Positions 45,181 through 56,925 are shown, counted from the stretch's first letter. The stretch is 64,000 nt of DNA from Alopecurus myosuroides (GCA_028641055.1 CM054057.1:578612610-578676609); one strand, 5' to 3'. A program made the numbers and translations. Notes: generated from the letters alone by a model not told the origin.

Positions 45181-45851
45181 GCAAAGATGTGTATGTACCC
45201 TCTCATCCGAGTTGAAATTCTACTCTGCAATCTGAAATTGTTCTCGGGGACTGCCCTCGTCCAAAATTGCTCTAAGTGTTTTTTACTCGGCTGTTCCTTT
45301 GTCTATTCGGTTGCTCCACTTCAGAACTCACAAGTGCATTGAGTACTGTGTTTAAACCTATATGCCAACTCTTCGACTTTGCTGCTGTCCGAAACCCGGC
45401 TTCATGGCAAGCAAGAGAACAAGCAAAAGGTCAATGAGCACACGAAAATCACTAAGGAAGACAGAGTGCAGGAACCGAGTAGATTGTCGGTTACTTTTTG
45501 TTCCCTGTTTTCGTCTTCTCGGCTAAGTGGTGGGCTGCGTTACCATGATTGTTTCTAGCGGCTAAGTATTTGCAGCCTGCTACTTGATTCTTGTGACTCG
45601 AATACCAAAAAAGCGACAAGTCGCAGGTAGAGCAGAGATGAAAAGACAGGGTGAATAAGAAATGCTACTCGGGGACTCGCATGGAAACACAACTCGGCAT
45701 TAAGCCAGTGTCGTTCAAATTGATTAATATCAACATAAACAGAGTGGGCATAAAAACTGAGTAGCAAGCAAGATAAAGATAGTCTGTTACATCTGCTCCC
45801 GGCATCCCGGGGATCTGATAAGTTTTTGAGTAAAAAAGAGCGCAGGTTGCT
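45181..45851 (+). other. B1 spacer between integrase and antisense gene
   Basis: Non-coding. Includes two sense-strand polypurine-like words, CTCGGGGACTGCC at ~45243 and CTCGGGGACTCGC at ~45669. Counterparts exist at the same places in B2 (~62830, ~62410) and C (~54710, ~54305). Confidence 0.5.
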
Positions 45852-48800
45852 TCAAGATGAGGAGGCAGTGTTCTCGGCGCTGGCCTTGGCTGCTGTTTCT
45901 TCGGCGGCGGTCTTGGCAGCGGCTTCTTCGGTGGCGGTTGTGGCGACTGTTTCTTCGGTGTTGGTGGCATCTGCCTCCGTCTGGACGGTGGCGGACTCTT
46001 CCAACTCGGCACCTTGCTGGGCGGCTGCCTGGTCAGAAGTGGCCGTGGCCACCGAGACGGGTCCTGGAGCCGAGGAGGAGCCTGAAGCGTGGCCAGGAGG
46101 GGGCACCGTGTCGTCGAGAGCAGCACCTGAGGAGGTGCCGAAGTCGAGTGGCTCGGTGTCGATGTGCGCCCCTTCGTCTTCATCGCTACTCGCGACGACG
46201 GTGGCTTTTCCCTTTCCGGCCTTGCCCTTGGGAGATTCGAAGAAGTCGTCAAGGTCTTCGTCTTCGTCATCATCTCCTTTGTCCTCGTACTCGGTGTCGG
46301 GTTCGGGGACGCCCTCGATGTAGACCTCCGTCTCAGCGCACTCTGCGACCTCATACGCAATCTGCTTGCGCAAGGCCACGCTCTCGGCATCCATCTCCCA
46401 CTTGGAATCATTGCGCTTCCCGCGGATGCGTTGCATATCCAGGTTTTCATACCAAGATGCTATGCAGAGAAGCATCACGTCCGCACCAGCACGGGCTCCA
46501 GAGGCTCGCCATTTTTTCAGCTCGGCCTTCACGTTCTCCAGCTTGAGGGCGAGATCCCGCATGTTTCTTGGCTGGGGGTCATGAGGCCAGAACAGCCGGT
46601 GGAGCTCAAAGCTTGCATGCACCAAGTCAGTTCCGACGCCGGCCAGCTGTTCGAAGTAACCTTTGAGCACCAGCAAGCTGTCCTCGATATCAGCCCTGGT
46701 GTCAATTGGCTCACCCAGCGAAAGGCGAACTGCTCGGGCCTTGGCTACCGTAGGCGCAGAGGAAGAATCAAGACGAGGCCAGATATCTGAAATAGCAATG
46801 GCAAGATCAAAAAGAGCAGAAGCCGAGAAGGAACAAGACCGAGAAGAAAAGATGCAATGAAGAGAAAACTTACCGATCAGTTGGCGGCGCAGCTGCTGCA
46901 GCTTGGTTTTCCAGGACTCCTCGTTGCCAATGTGCTTTTCCTGGATATCGCGCAGGGTGGTCATCTGAGCGAAGAGATCAGCGTTGGTCTTCTTCAAAGT
47001 TTCGCATTCCTGCTCAAGGGCCCTCTCCTTGGCCTTGAAAGTGGTCTCGGCCTTGGCCTTCTCGGCGATGGCCTTGTCCCTCTCGGCGCCAATCTTGACG
47101 GCATCCTGGAGTGCCTGTTGCAGCTGGAGTTGCAGCTTCTCGGTCTCCGTGGTGTGGTCCTTCACAACTCAAGGGCCTGGTCAGACAGCTGCTTCTGCCT
47201 CTGCGGCTTGACAATCTTGGTGTGCCTCAGCAAACAACTTGTAATCTTCTGCGAAGAGATAGATGAGGTTAGCAGAGGAGCAGAGAAGACACAAACTCAA
47301 AGTCAAACCGAGTAAACAACAAGCTTACCTTCTAGCCTTTTAATGGTGGCCTCGGAGTTCTCCACGAAGCTGCGGCACTTCTCATGTTCGTCTGCTAAAG
47401 CTTTCAGTTTTTCTGCAGAGAAGGAGAGGTTAGCGCATAAGAAAGCGTAAGCAAGCGTAAGCAAAAACGCATGAATCGCACAGCTAAAAGCGTACCTTGC
47501 ACTTCAGTCAGCTGCTGGGTGCTGTCCTTGGCGTTCTTGCTGGCTGCCTCCGCAGCTGCCTTTTCCTTCTCTAAAGCAGCAATTCGCCTCCTGGCGATAG
47601 AGTGGTTCCAGAGAAGATGGCGGTATAAATTGGTCCGCTTCAGGACGCTATCCTGAGAAGCGAGAAGAAGCGAGTTAGAAAAAGCAGAGTAGATTCGGCC
47701 CGAGTAGGAGGCTACTCGGAGAGTATCCACCCATTCGACCCGAATCTCGGGGACTGGGGGTGATGGTAAGAAAGAAGAAGGGCGAGTAGAAGAGAAGAAA
47801 TTTCAACTCGGAAAAGGCAAGAAGGACTTACCGCGTAGGACTGCTCGATGTCCTCGGCATTCTTGCGATGCAAGAACATCTTGGCTGCGAGTGTCGCGGT
47901 CTCGGTGGGAGACGGACATGGGATTGCGTCCCAGGTCAACCTTGTTCCAGTCCACGCGCATGTGGTCGATGCCGCCAAGGCTAAGACCATGCCACTTATC
48001 CACGCCGAGAATCTTGCTATCCCATTTGGCGTCAATGAAGCCAACGGTGTCCAATACCTGTTCAAGACCCTTGGAAGTTATTGGTTTGTCTTGGACTCCA
48101 CGAGAAGCAATGTTGACAGACTGGGGTTGGCTTGGATCTGGAGAGGGGAGTTCACGGCTACAACCTTCCTTCCCCTCTGGATAGCTAAAGCTTTGTCCTT
48201 GGGAGGGAAGCCGATTGAGTGCTGTTGGCTAACCTCGATCATGTACTCCGGGTAGCAGGGCTGGCCAGCAGCGCGAGCATCAGCCGAGAGCGCAGAAGGG
48301 GGGACTCGTGGATCACGAGCGCTCCGCCTGAGGACGTACTCTGGTCTCTGGCCCGCTTCTTTGTTTGCTCTTTCTCAACCTTCTGCTTCTCGGGATCCTC
48401 AGTAGTCTTCCCGTCAGTCTTGGCCTTTGCCTTCTCGGCGACTGCCTTCTCGGCAGCTTGCTTCTCGGCCTTCTTCTATTCAGCCCTGGCTTTCTTCTGC
48501 TCAGCCTTGGCCTTCTCAGCAGCATCCTTGTCAGCAGTTTCCTTCTCGGCCTTGGCCTTCTCAGCAGCTTCCTTCTCGGATTCCCTTCTGACAACCTCGT
48601 CCCTCAGAGCTTCCAAGGCTCGCTGCCTGGTTACTCGCCCGGCAGGAGGGCTGGATGCGTCCTTACTCTGCGGCGACAAGGAGGAAGTTGGCGGCGTAGG
48701 GCCCTGCGCAGCTGGTGGTGTAGGGCCTTGTGCAGTTGGTGGCGCCGCAGATCCGTCGCCTTGTGCAGCTCCTGGCTGGGCGCTACTCGGTGTCACGCCC

Positions 48801-51000
48801 GGTTGCACGCTGCTCAATGGATAAGCAGTGGCATCCGTGGCGGTGGCGTCTTCTACTCGCTGCGCGGCAGCGAGGCTCTCTTGTGCAGCAGCCCCTGTGG
48901 CGGGCTGCTCTTGCTCTGCTTCAGGCCGCTCGGCGGCGGTGTTGTCTTGCATCACTTGGTCTTGGTTCTCCTCGGCATTGCTGGCCGGAGGAGAAGGGGG
49001 TCTCTCATCATGGACGGTAGTGTCCTGCGCCGCTGGCTCGGGCGCTGCTCCTTGTGCGGGATTGGCAGCCGCAGCATTGGCGTTGTGGTCCTCATCATCA
49101 TCGTCCAGATTGACCAGAGGTACTGGTTTTTCCTTAGTAGGGTCAGACGCGAGAGCTGCGTTTGCGTCCATAGGAGGCCTGCAGAGAAAGGGAAATCACA
49201 AATTAGGAAGAGATTGGGGGAAAGTAGCACAGCGCGAGAAGGGAGGTGACCGAGAAGAGGGCTTACGCGGTAGTGCACTTGAGCTCTCGTCTGGACCTCT
49301 TCGCGACCGTTTTCTTCTCGGCAGGCTTCTTCTTCTTGGCAGGAGGCGCTGGTCCGCTGCCAGCCCGTTTGCGGGACTCAGGAGCGGCGATGGACAAAGG
49401 CTTGACGACTAGGGGCGCATCGCCCTCGTTCTCGTCTTTCCTCGTCGTCCTTGTCCGCGGCAACTTCATCTGAGAATCCAAGAGAAAAGAGGAAAGAATC
49501 AGAAACAGCACACGAGGGATTGGTGCTTCTCGGAAGCAAACAGAATGAAAGTACAGTTACCATCAAAATCCTCGTCGGACCAGGTGCGGAGAGCGTCGCG
49601 CTTATCAGGGACGGGGGAGCGAGAGAGGTTGGGCTGCTCCACGGCATCAAAAGAGGGCACATCATCCTCCTCACGGTCAGGAGACCAGTTGCCCTCAAAG
49701 ACCTCGCAGCTCTCAATTATCTGGCGAGTGAGAACCTGAAAAGCAGAGAAGGATCACAAACTAGCCGAGAACCAGGAAGGAATCCTACTCGGATAGGCGT
49801 GCAGGTACAAAGCACACAAAGCCTAGGCAGTTTACTAAGCATTCTACCCGGATAGGCGTGCAAACACAAAGCATACTAAGCCTAAGCATGTTTGCCGAAA
49901 GGTGTTACTCGGAAGGGCGTGCAAGTATAAAGCACATCGATCCTAAGAGTTGTTCTCTAATAGGCCGGCAAGGCGTGCAAGCATGAAGCACATTAAGCCT
50001 ATGCAATTCGGCTAAGTGTCCTACTCGGAACACAAGGCAATTGCTAGCTAATGCAAGGAGGAGAAGTTATCTACTCGGAAAATGTATGCAGAGAGCAAAG
50101 TAAGGAAGGCGTACCCGCTCAATCGGCTTTGTGCGGCTGTACGGGACGAACCCGTATTGCCAGTGGTCGCCAAGGCTTGTCGTCAAGATGTTCCTGGCGT
50201 GCCAGGGAACGTCGATGTTGTCGATCTCGATGGTGGTGGTCCTGGTGCAGTCGCGGGGCCCTCCCATGTAACACATGAGATGGCACCGCTCCTGCAAGGG
50301 TAGCACTCGGCGCTGGATCCAGCAGGCCACCGGGTCGTCGTTCTTGAGGCCCTCCGCCTTCAGCCAGCCGAGTCGATTCTCCATCTCGATGGCGTCATCG
50401 TCGTTGACGGGCTTGTCCTTCCAGTACATCCCGATTGGAGCGCGATTGCACCAAACGGGCAGGTTGATTCTATCGTTCACCGGGGCTCCTGGCTCGGCGG
50501 CAACGTTCCTGACGTAAAGGAACGTCTTCTGCCAGCTTGACGGAGTCCAGCCCCTTGATGCGGGGGTGGTTCGTCCCGGACCGCTGCACCATCATGGCGC
50601 AGCCGGTGTCGGTGGCGCGGGCGACGCCCGCGGAGTCCTTCTTCCCGGTAGATTGCTGGCGCAGATGGAAATACCTGAGCCACGTCTCCCACGTGGGCCG
50701 GATGCCGAGGAAGGCCTCGCAGACCACGGCGTGGTAGGCGAGGAAGACGACGGCGTTGGGCGGCAGATGGTGCATCTGGATGCCGAAGTGATTGAGGAAC
50801 TTCCTCATGAAATCGGAGGCGGGTAGCCCGAACCCGCGCTCGAAATGCGCCACGAAGACGACGCGTTCTCCCTCCCGCGGGGACGGCACGATTTCGCCGT
50901 CCGGCGCCCGGCACTCCACGCCGGGAGGGACTCGCCTGTATTGACGAGCCAGGCGCAATCTCCGCGTGACGCAGGAGCCGGCCCAGCCTGACTTGGCCAT
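45852..51000 (-). pseudogene. Eight-exon antisense accessory gene of B1, broken
   Basis: Exons by GT-AG on the minus strand: 50115-51000, 49561-49735, 49267-49469, 47832-49178, 47496-47652, 47329-47412, 46874-47248, 45852-46786. Exon 1: PF04195-like domain (FERGFGLPASDFMRKFLNHF, HHLPPNAVVFLAYHAVV). Exon 4: Ala/Gln-rich, then Lys/Glu/Ala repeats (AEKAKAEKETADKDAAEKAK). Exons 5-7: coiled coil. Exon 8: FEQLAGVGTDLVHASFELHRLFWPHD, then an acidic Ala/Thr-rich tail ending TASSS. Breaks: a two-base loss near 50530 in exon 1, a two-base loss in exon 3 (~49445) and TAG at ~48476 in exon 4. All splice borders are shared with B2. Function unknown; it would be transcribed towards pol. Confidence 0.75.
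49780..50045 (-). repeat. ~60-bp repeats in intron 1 of the B1 antisense gene
   Basis: Four diverged units around GCGTGCAAACACAAAGCATA and CTAAGCCTA/CTACTCGGA words; same place and core as in B2 and C. Confidence 0.65.
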
Positions 51001-51165
51001 TGTGGCGAGTTGGGAAGGTGGAAGATTTCGAGAGGAGTTGGTTTGTGGATTGAGTCCGCGGCGGCGCGAGAGCTTGCGCGGCGGCGGAGAGCACGGTGGC
51101 GGAGAAGAGCAGGAGACGAAGAAGGAATAGTGCGAAGGAAGGGGAAATGGAAGCTACCGGCGGGG

Positions 51166-51173
51166 TATTTATA
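51166..51173 (-). promoter_or_regulatory. TATA box of the B1 antisense gene
   Basis: TATAAATA on the minus strand, 166 bp upstream of the ATG at 51000; B2 has the identical box at the same distance. An internal promoter for the antisense gene is likely. Confidence 0.6.
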
Positions 51174-51670
51174 TCCCCTCCGCGAGTTTACCGTTACCGT
51201 CTTAGGAGTGGGATCGATTGTGCCGTGTGGTGGATCCTGTGGCCGGCTAGAAACGCACACAAGCGCCGGTTGCGCGCGTAATGGCCACAGTTAATCCCAC
51301 CACCGAATCGTGGCCTGCACTTGATGGGACATGACGGCCGGTGGGCCCATTGCGTGAAAACTGGACGCGTGGCAGGTCGTGTCCTGGGCAACCAAACGAC
51401 AAGGTCGTGGATGCTTGACACGTGTGCAGTTGCTGCGCGAAGGGCTGGATTGTGCTCTGTGCTGCAGAGGCTCAATCTGAGAAATTTCTCTAAGTCTTTT
51501 TACTCGGTTACAGAGTAGAAAGCAAGTGCTACTCGGAAGAGAGGAAACTCAAAGTACTTTCCAGATAGCTACTCGGAGGTTCTACTCGGCATCTTGAGGT
51601 TCAAGAGCTGAGATGCAAAGGCTGGTTTTAAGCTGGCAGAGCCTAGTGAACGAGTTCGCAAGACTCAACC

Positions 51671-51684
51671 AGCTTCGGGACTGC
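51671..51684 (+). other. Polypurine tract of B1
   Basis: AGCTTCGGGACTGC ends directly at the 3' LTR. B2 has CTTCGGGGACTGC here, so B1 lacks one G. Confidence 0.65.
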
Positions 51685-52593
51685 TGTCGGGGGTTACCCC
51701 CGAGTAGGGTAAAGACAGGTGGTAAAGGCCGCTTACAGAAGAGAGGTTTGGTCGAGTAGCCGACTACCAGGTACTCGCTACCCCCCGGTCGACTGCTACT
51801 CTCTCACCTCAAGATGACCAGAAGGAGATATCAATCAAGTTCTACCCTGACGAGTAAAGGTTTGGCCCGAGTACAATTGGCGGGAACCATTGGCGGGAAC
51901 CTACTCGGGCCAGAAAGTCAAAGGAGCCGTTCTGACACAGGATCCCGCGTATCCTGGGTCCGTACTTGGCAGCATTCGAACTACTGTTCACGTGGGGACG
52001 GCCTGCCTGACAGTGACAGCATGGAAGCAGGCCGTGGCAGGATAAGGGGGGCCTACTCTGTGCCTAGGTACAGTGATACCAGTCTGTCCCCTAGTTTTGC
52101 CCAATGACTTTACAGAAGCAGCCAAGGTTAGGAACCAAAGCTGTCAGCGGGTACTCGGAGAAAGGACGATGTGCACACTATGTCGACACTTGTCTGGATT
52201 TGGACGTATCCGGCTGGGCACCGTGTATATAAGGTGCCCCGCCGCCTCCTGCGCGAGGCATGCTCTCGCACGTACATACAGGCTCATAGTGAACCCTAGA
52301 AACCCTAAGTTCTTGACCTAGCTCTACTCGGAGAGGAGAGAGAGGCTACTCGGTAGCGATACCATTTGTACTGTGGCTACTCGGAGAGACATCATAATAC
52401 ATAGAGAAAGGCAGGAGTAGGGGTTTTACCTCCTCACGAGGGCCCTGAACCTGGGTACATCGTGTTGTTTGTGTTGTGTGGATCTTACCTCACGCGGCTA
52501 CTTGTCGCGTGATCCCTCCCCGGACACCTCCAGCGTCCATCGTCCCCACATCTTTAGCCATCCCATGGCATCTGCCGTGACACCACCACGACA
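51685..52593 (+). repeat. 3' LTR of B1 (909 bp)
   Basis: Nearly identical to the 5' LTR: substitutions at the TCTAGATT/TCTGGATT, TAGAGAAC/TAGTGAAC, GATCTCAC/GATCTTAC and TACTCGTC/TACTTGTC sites, plus a 10-bp length difference (CGTACATA region) and three indels of 1-3 bases. It ends CCACGACA before the TATAA duplication. TATA box at 52226-52233. Confidence 0.95.
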
Positions 52594-52598
52594 TATAA
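52594..52598. repeat. Target-site duplication of B1, right copy (TATAA)
   Basis: Exact match to 37250-37254. Confidence 0.9.
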
Positions 52599-54153
52599 GG
52601 CCCTTGAAGATACGCACCAGGACTGAACTGTGTTGGCCGAGTCGGCGCAGAGAAGGATCACCTCTCTGGAGAGTAAGTTACCTTTTATCTTTTCTTATCC
52701 GGCTTCCGCCCTTTTTCTTCCTTACTGACCGGGTTCGCTTCTTCATAGATGAGCGCAAAGCTTTCCTCGAGCAGCACCAAGGGTGCGTTACCCCAGCCGA
52801 GGTGCAGCAGCAAGTGCAGGCAAGGGAGGTCAAGCTGGAGAAAGATCTCGAAACCGAGAAGAAGGAGTTGCTCAAGCATAAGCGCGAGCTGGCTGAAGCT
52901 CTCAAGTCGGCACTGCAGGCTGAGCATGATAAGACCGAGGCGCTGAACCGGGCAGCTATCGAGAAGCTAGAGCTGGAAAGGGAGATTGAATCCCTCCGGG
53001 CCTGGAACAACGATCTCGACACCATGCTGGTCAGCTCCTGAAGCCTGCTGGACAAAGAGCATGCTCTTGCAGAAGGATGGTCCGACCGGATTAAGGATCT
53101 TGTCATGGATATGCGATGTAAGTTACTGCCCCTCTCTAGTTTATTCCATCCGGTTTCTTCTACTCAGTTTCTCTTCTTCGGTTCTTCTTATCTAGTTTCC
53201 TGACTCTACCTAGCATCATCTCTCTCAGGGACCTTCCCGGATCTCAACACCAGCGCTGAGGAAGTTGTGGTCAAGGCCAGGGAGTTGCGGAAGGAGCTCG
53301 GCCACGATGTTACCAACTCGGTTTTCATTGACGACCAGATTGAGAACATCAAAACCCGGGTTCATCTCCTCAAGGGCCTCGGCACCACTCTCATGTACAC
53401 TGGGATGCGCCTACACAAGGTCTTCTGACCTGAGGCTGAGCCCCCGACCACCATCAACAAACTGGCCTCCAATCTGGACTATGTCAAGGTGGAACTGAAG
53501 AAATGGCGCGCCTCAGCGGCCCGAGCTGGCGTAGATGAAGCCCTCCACTTTGTGCTATCCTGGTACAAGAACTTGGACCTCGATTGGCTCAAGGAGCTCC
53601 AGATTAACGCCAAGTGGACCAAACAAGATGAATATATCCAACACCGCCAGGAGACGGCATACCGGCTAGCATCCTATGCAGATACCCAGGAGTTCATCGA
53701 TGGCCCCACGGAACCGGACACAGATGTCGAAGGTACTGATGATGAAGATGATGATGCTAAGGACGGTGGTGAAGGTGATGACGGGAGCGTAGGCGATGAA
53801 GAGGAAGAGCAGGATGAAGCAGGCGACGAAGAAGCCGCGCAGAACAAGGCTGGCGACGAGGAGACCGAGATGGGCGCTGCCAGGAGGCGACCGAGTTAGA
53901 AGCTGGCTCCGAAGAGGTCCAGACTGACCCGAAGCCCACTGCTCCGTCCGGATCTGTTACCACCGAGATGGTGATTGATGCGCCAGCCCTTGAGTTGGGT
54001 GCAAAGGACGTCACAGCCGAGAACGTCGCATCCGGGCCTGCTCCTCCAACTGCTCCCTCTACTGCCGCTTCCGAGCCCGTCTCCGCGCTCATCTCTGAGT
54101 CCTCGGGCTTCTCCACTGCTGAGGCCAATTCTACTCCTTTGACAGTGGCCTAA
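52594..54153 (+). pseudogene. Antisense accessory gene of element C, 3' part
   Basis: Continuation right of B1. Exons: ~52610-52672, 52749-53117, 53229-54153. The second exon encodes a strong coiled coil (REVKLEKDLETEKKELLKHK, AAIEKLELEREIESLRAW) and has a TGA at 53039-53041. The last exon encodes a helical domain matching B exon 8 in layout (RVHLLKGLGTTLMYTGMRLH, KKWRASAARAGVDEALHFVL), an acidic stretch from GAT/GAA triplets (~53735-53830) and an Ala/Pro-rich tail. Frameshifts and a TGA near 53426 break it. Confidence 0.65.
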
Positions 54154-54782
54154 ATCTCTGTTTCATCTCCGCCTTAAACTTTTTATCAGATCCCCGGTAT
54201 GCCGGGTGCAGATATATCCAACATTTTATTGCTTCAAGTGCTACTCACTTTTTAGTAAAGTTTCTTAACAAGACTGGCTCAATGCCGGATTGCGTTAAAT
54301 GCAAGTCCCCGAGTTTCTTTTCTTATCCGCCCAGTTCTTTTGTCTTTGCTCTTACCTGCCACTTGTGGCTTTTTCGTAGTCGAGTCACAAGATTTCAAAA
54401 ACCGAGTTTCCAATATTTAACCACTTTGAGATTTGAACTTACACTTCCCAACACTTAGCCGAAAACACAGAAGGAAAAAGCATCCTACTCGGTTGATACA
54501 CTACTCCTTTCCTTAGCAACATTTCGTGTGTTCATTGAACTTTGTCTTGTTCTCTTTCTTGCCAAGAAGCCGCGTTGCGGACAACAGCAAAGTCGAAGAG
54601 TTTTCCCTTAGGTTTGAACACATTACTAGACATGCGCGTGAAATTCCGAGTAGACTAACCGAGTAGATAAAGTAAAGAAAGTAAATGACACAGAACCAGT
54701 TTGGCACAGGCAGTCCCCGAGTTTGAATTCAGAGTGCCGACTTGGAATTTAACTCGGTTAAGGAGATACATACAATGTTTGT
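54154..54782 (-). other. C spacer between antisense gene and integrase
   Basis: Non-coding. It corresponds to 45181-45851 of B1 in reverse, with polypurine-like words on the minus strand at ~54305 and ~54710. Confidence 0.45.
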
Positions 54783-55501
54783 TCAGGAATGAAAACAGTG
54801 GAGTAGAGCTACATTCCAGGGACGCTTGGATTCCTCTCCGGATTTATCCGCCTTGTTCTTCTGTGGTGCCTGTGCGTCGATGAGATAATACGCATCATTG
54901 TGCAGAGCCTTGCTCATAATGAAAGGACCTTCCCATGGAGGGGAAAGTTTGTGCATCCTGGATGTGCGTTGCACAAGCCTAAGCACCATGTCTCCTTCTC
55001 GGAAAACCCTTGGGTTTAATTTCCGGCTATGATAGCGTCTCAGATTCTGTTGATATACAACTGAGGGCGATAGAGTTAATTCTCTTGCTTCTTCGAGCAG
55101 ATCAACATCATCTTCTCGGGATTCTCTTGCCTCTGCCTCAGTATAGAGGGTTATTCTTGGTGAGTCATGCTCAAGGTCAGTGGGCAACACGGCCTCTGCT
55201 CCATATACCAGGAAGAATGGTGTGTATCTGGTTGATCGGCTAGGGGTAGTCCTTAGACTCCACAACATCATCGGCAACTCATCTAGCCAATACCCAGGTG
55301 TTTTCAGCAATGGCTCAATCAGCCTTGGCTTTATTCCGAATAGGACCATGCCATTTGTTCTTTCAACTTTCCCATTTGAAGCCGGATGGGCGACTGATGC
55401 AATGTCTAGCCGGATCCGCTTCTCCATACAGAACAGAGCAAAAGCTCCTTCAGCAAAGTTTGTCCCATTTTCCGATATGATCCCATGCGTATAGCCATAC
55501 C
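54783..55501 (-). pseudogene. int: Integrase of element C, N-terminal side cut off by B2
   Basis: The minus strand from 55501 reads the core from RYGYTHGIISENGTNFAEG onward to the natural end FHS at 54783. The second catalytic residue, Asp in ITDNGT of A1, B1 and B2, is Glu here (SENGT), so activity is doubtful even before interruption. The catalytic Glu is kept in HPASNGKVERTN. The tail has RYHSRKLNPRVFREGDMVLR and LSPPWEGPF. The frame is otherwise open from 55427 to 54783. B2 entered just upstream; ATACC (55497-55501) is the candidate duplication. Confidence 0.8.
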
Positions 55502-56399
55502 TGTCGTGGTGGTGTCACGGCAGATGCCATGGGATGGCTAAAGATGTGGGGACGATGGACGCTGGAGGTGTCCGGGGAGGGATTACGCGACGAGTAGCCG
55601 CGTGAGGTAAGATCCACACAACACAAACAACACGATGTACCCAGGTTCAGGGCCCTCGTGAGGAGGTAAAACCCCTACTCCTGCCTTTCTCTATGTATTA
55701 TGATGTCTCTCCGAGTAGCCACAGTACAAATGGTATCTCTACCGAGTAGCCTCTCTCTCCTCTCCGAGTAGAGCTAGGTCACGAACTTAGGGTTTCTAGG
55801 GCTCCAAAATGAGCGTGGAGCAAGATCCCTCGCGCAGGAGGCGGCGGGGCACCTTATATACACGGTGCCCAGCCGGATACGTCCAAATCTAGACAAGTGT
55901 CGACATAGTGTGCACACCGTCCTTCTTCCGGGTACCCGCTGACAGCTTTGGTTCCTAATCTTGGCTGCTTCTGTAAAGTCGTTGGGCAAAACTAGGGGAC
56001 AGACTGGTATCACTGTACCTAGGCACAGAGTAGGGCCCCCTTATCCTGCCACGGCCTGCTTCCATGCTGTCACCGTCAGGCAGGCCGGCCCCAGATGAAC
56101 AGTAGTTCGAATGCTGCCAAGTACGGACCCAGGATACGCGGGATCCTGTGTCAGAACGGCTCCTTTGACTTTCTGGCCCGAGTAGGTTCCCGCCAATTGT
56201 TCCCGCCAATTGTACTCGGGCCAACCCTTCTACTCGAAAGGATAGAACTTGATTGATATCTCCTTCTGGTCATCTTGAGGTGAGACCGAGTAGCAGTCGA
56301 CCGGGTAGCGACCAGGTAGTCGGCTACTCGACCAAACCTCCCTTCTGTAAGCTGCCTTTACCACCTGCCTTTACCCTACTCGGGGGTAACCCCCCGACA
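55502..56399 (-). repeat. 3' LTR of B2 (898 bp)
   Basis: Plus strand TGTCGTGGTGGTGTCACGGC to GGTAACCCCCCGACA. Aligns along its length with the inverse of the B1 LTRs, with scattered substitutions and small indels. The TATA box is on the minus strand at 55853-55860 inside the inverted repeat GGGCACC (55847-55853)/GGTGCCC (55864-55870). I count seven CCGAGT/ACTCGG words in it. Confidence 0.93.
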
Positions 56400-56414
56400 G
56401 CAGTCCCCGAAGCT
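56400..56414 (-). other. Polypurine tract of B2
   Basis: The minus strand reads AGCTTCGGGGACTGC directly before the LTR's TGTCGG. Confidence 0.65.
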
Positions 56415-56917
56415 GGTTGAGTCTTGCGAACTTGTTCACTAGGATCTGCCAGCTTAAAACCAGCCTTTGCATCTCAGCCCTTGAACCTCAAGATGCCGAG
56501 TAGAACCTCCGAGTAGCCATCTGGAAAGTACCTTGAGTTTCCTCTTTCCCGAGTAGCACTTGCTTTCTACTCTGTAACCGAGTAAAAAGACTTAGAGAAA
56601 TTTCTCAGATTGAGCCTCTGCAGCACAGAGCACAATCCAGCCCTTCGCGCAGCAACTGCACACGTGTCAAGCATCCACGACCTCGTCGTTTCGTTGCCCA
56701 GGACACGACCTGCCACGCGTCCAGTTTTCACGCAGTGGGCCCACCGGCCGTCATGTCCCATCAAGTGTAGTTATAGGCCACGATTCGGTGGTGGGATCAA
56801 CTGTGGCCATTACGCGCGCAACCGGCGCTTGTGTGCGTTTCTAGCCGGCCACAGGATCCACCACACGCCACAATCGATCCCACTTCCGCGACGGTAACGG
56901 TAAACTCGCGGAGGAGA

Positions 56918-56925
56918 TATAAATA
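56918..56925 (+). promoter_or_regulatory. TATA box of the B2 antisense gene
   Basis: TATAAATA, 166 bp upstream of the ATG at 57092, followed by a CT-rich leader. Identical in sequence and spacing to B1. Confidence 0.6.

Larger units (their letters stand above)
37255..52593 (+). mobile_element. Complete Tat-lineage retrotransposon B1 (15.3 kb)
   Basis: Bounded by LTRs of 899 and 909 bp and a TATAA duplication. It contains a primer site, gag, protease, RT, two RNase H domains, integrase, an eight-exon antisense gene and a polypurine tract. By direct comparison the LTRs differ by four substitutions and four indels, i.e. ~0.45% substitutions; at an assumed 1.3e-8 per site per year that is under 0.2 million years. 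Yet gag, pol and the antisense gene carry many one- and two-base deletions, so as written it is not autonomous. It sits in an intron of C's antisense gene. Confidence 0.95.
31840..55501 (-). mobile_element. Tat-lineage element C, minus strand, split by B1 and B2
   Basis: Parts seen on the minus-strand plan: 3' LTR 31840-32717, polypurine tract, antisense gene (plus strand) 33563-37249 and 52594-54153, and integrase 54783-55501. B1 occupies 37255-52593, so C contributes about 8.3 kb here; the rest of pol, gag and the 5' LTR lie beyond B2. C is related to the B family (similar LTR ends, gene order and integrase) but clearly diverged, and it must predate both insertions. Confidence 0.82.

Noticed and set aside
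45826..46790. Plus-strand Ala/Ser- and Arg-rich ORFs
   Set aside because: They are reverse-frame shadows of the antisense gene's exon 8, with composition set by the acidic/Ala-Thr-rich tail.
49780..50045. Regularly spaced repeats resembling a CRISPR array (also 34630-34935 and 58075-58330)
   Set aside because: Units are diverged and spacers are homologous between copies; they lie in an intron of a plant retroelement and no cas genes are present.
53735..53830. Acidic repeat as a separate small gene
   Set aside because: It is the GAT/GAA triplet tract in the last exon of C's antisense gene, matching the acidic tail of B exon 8.
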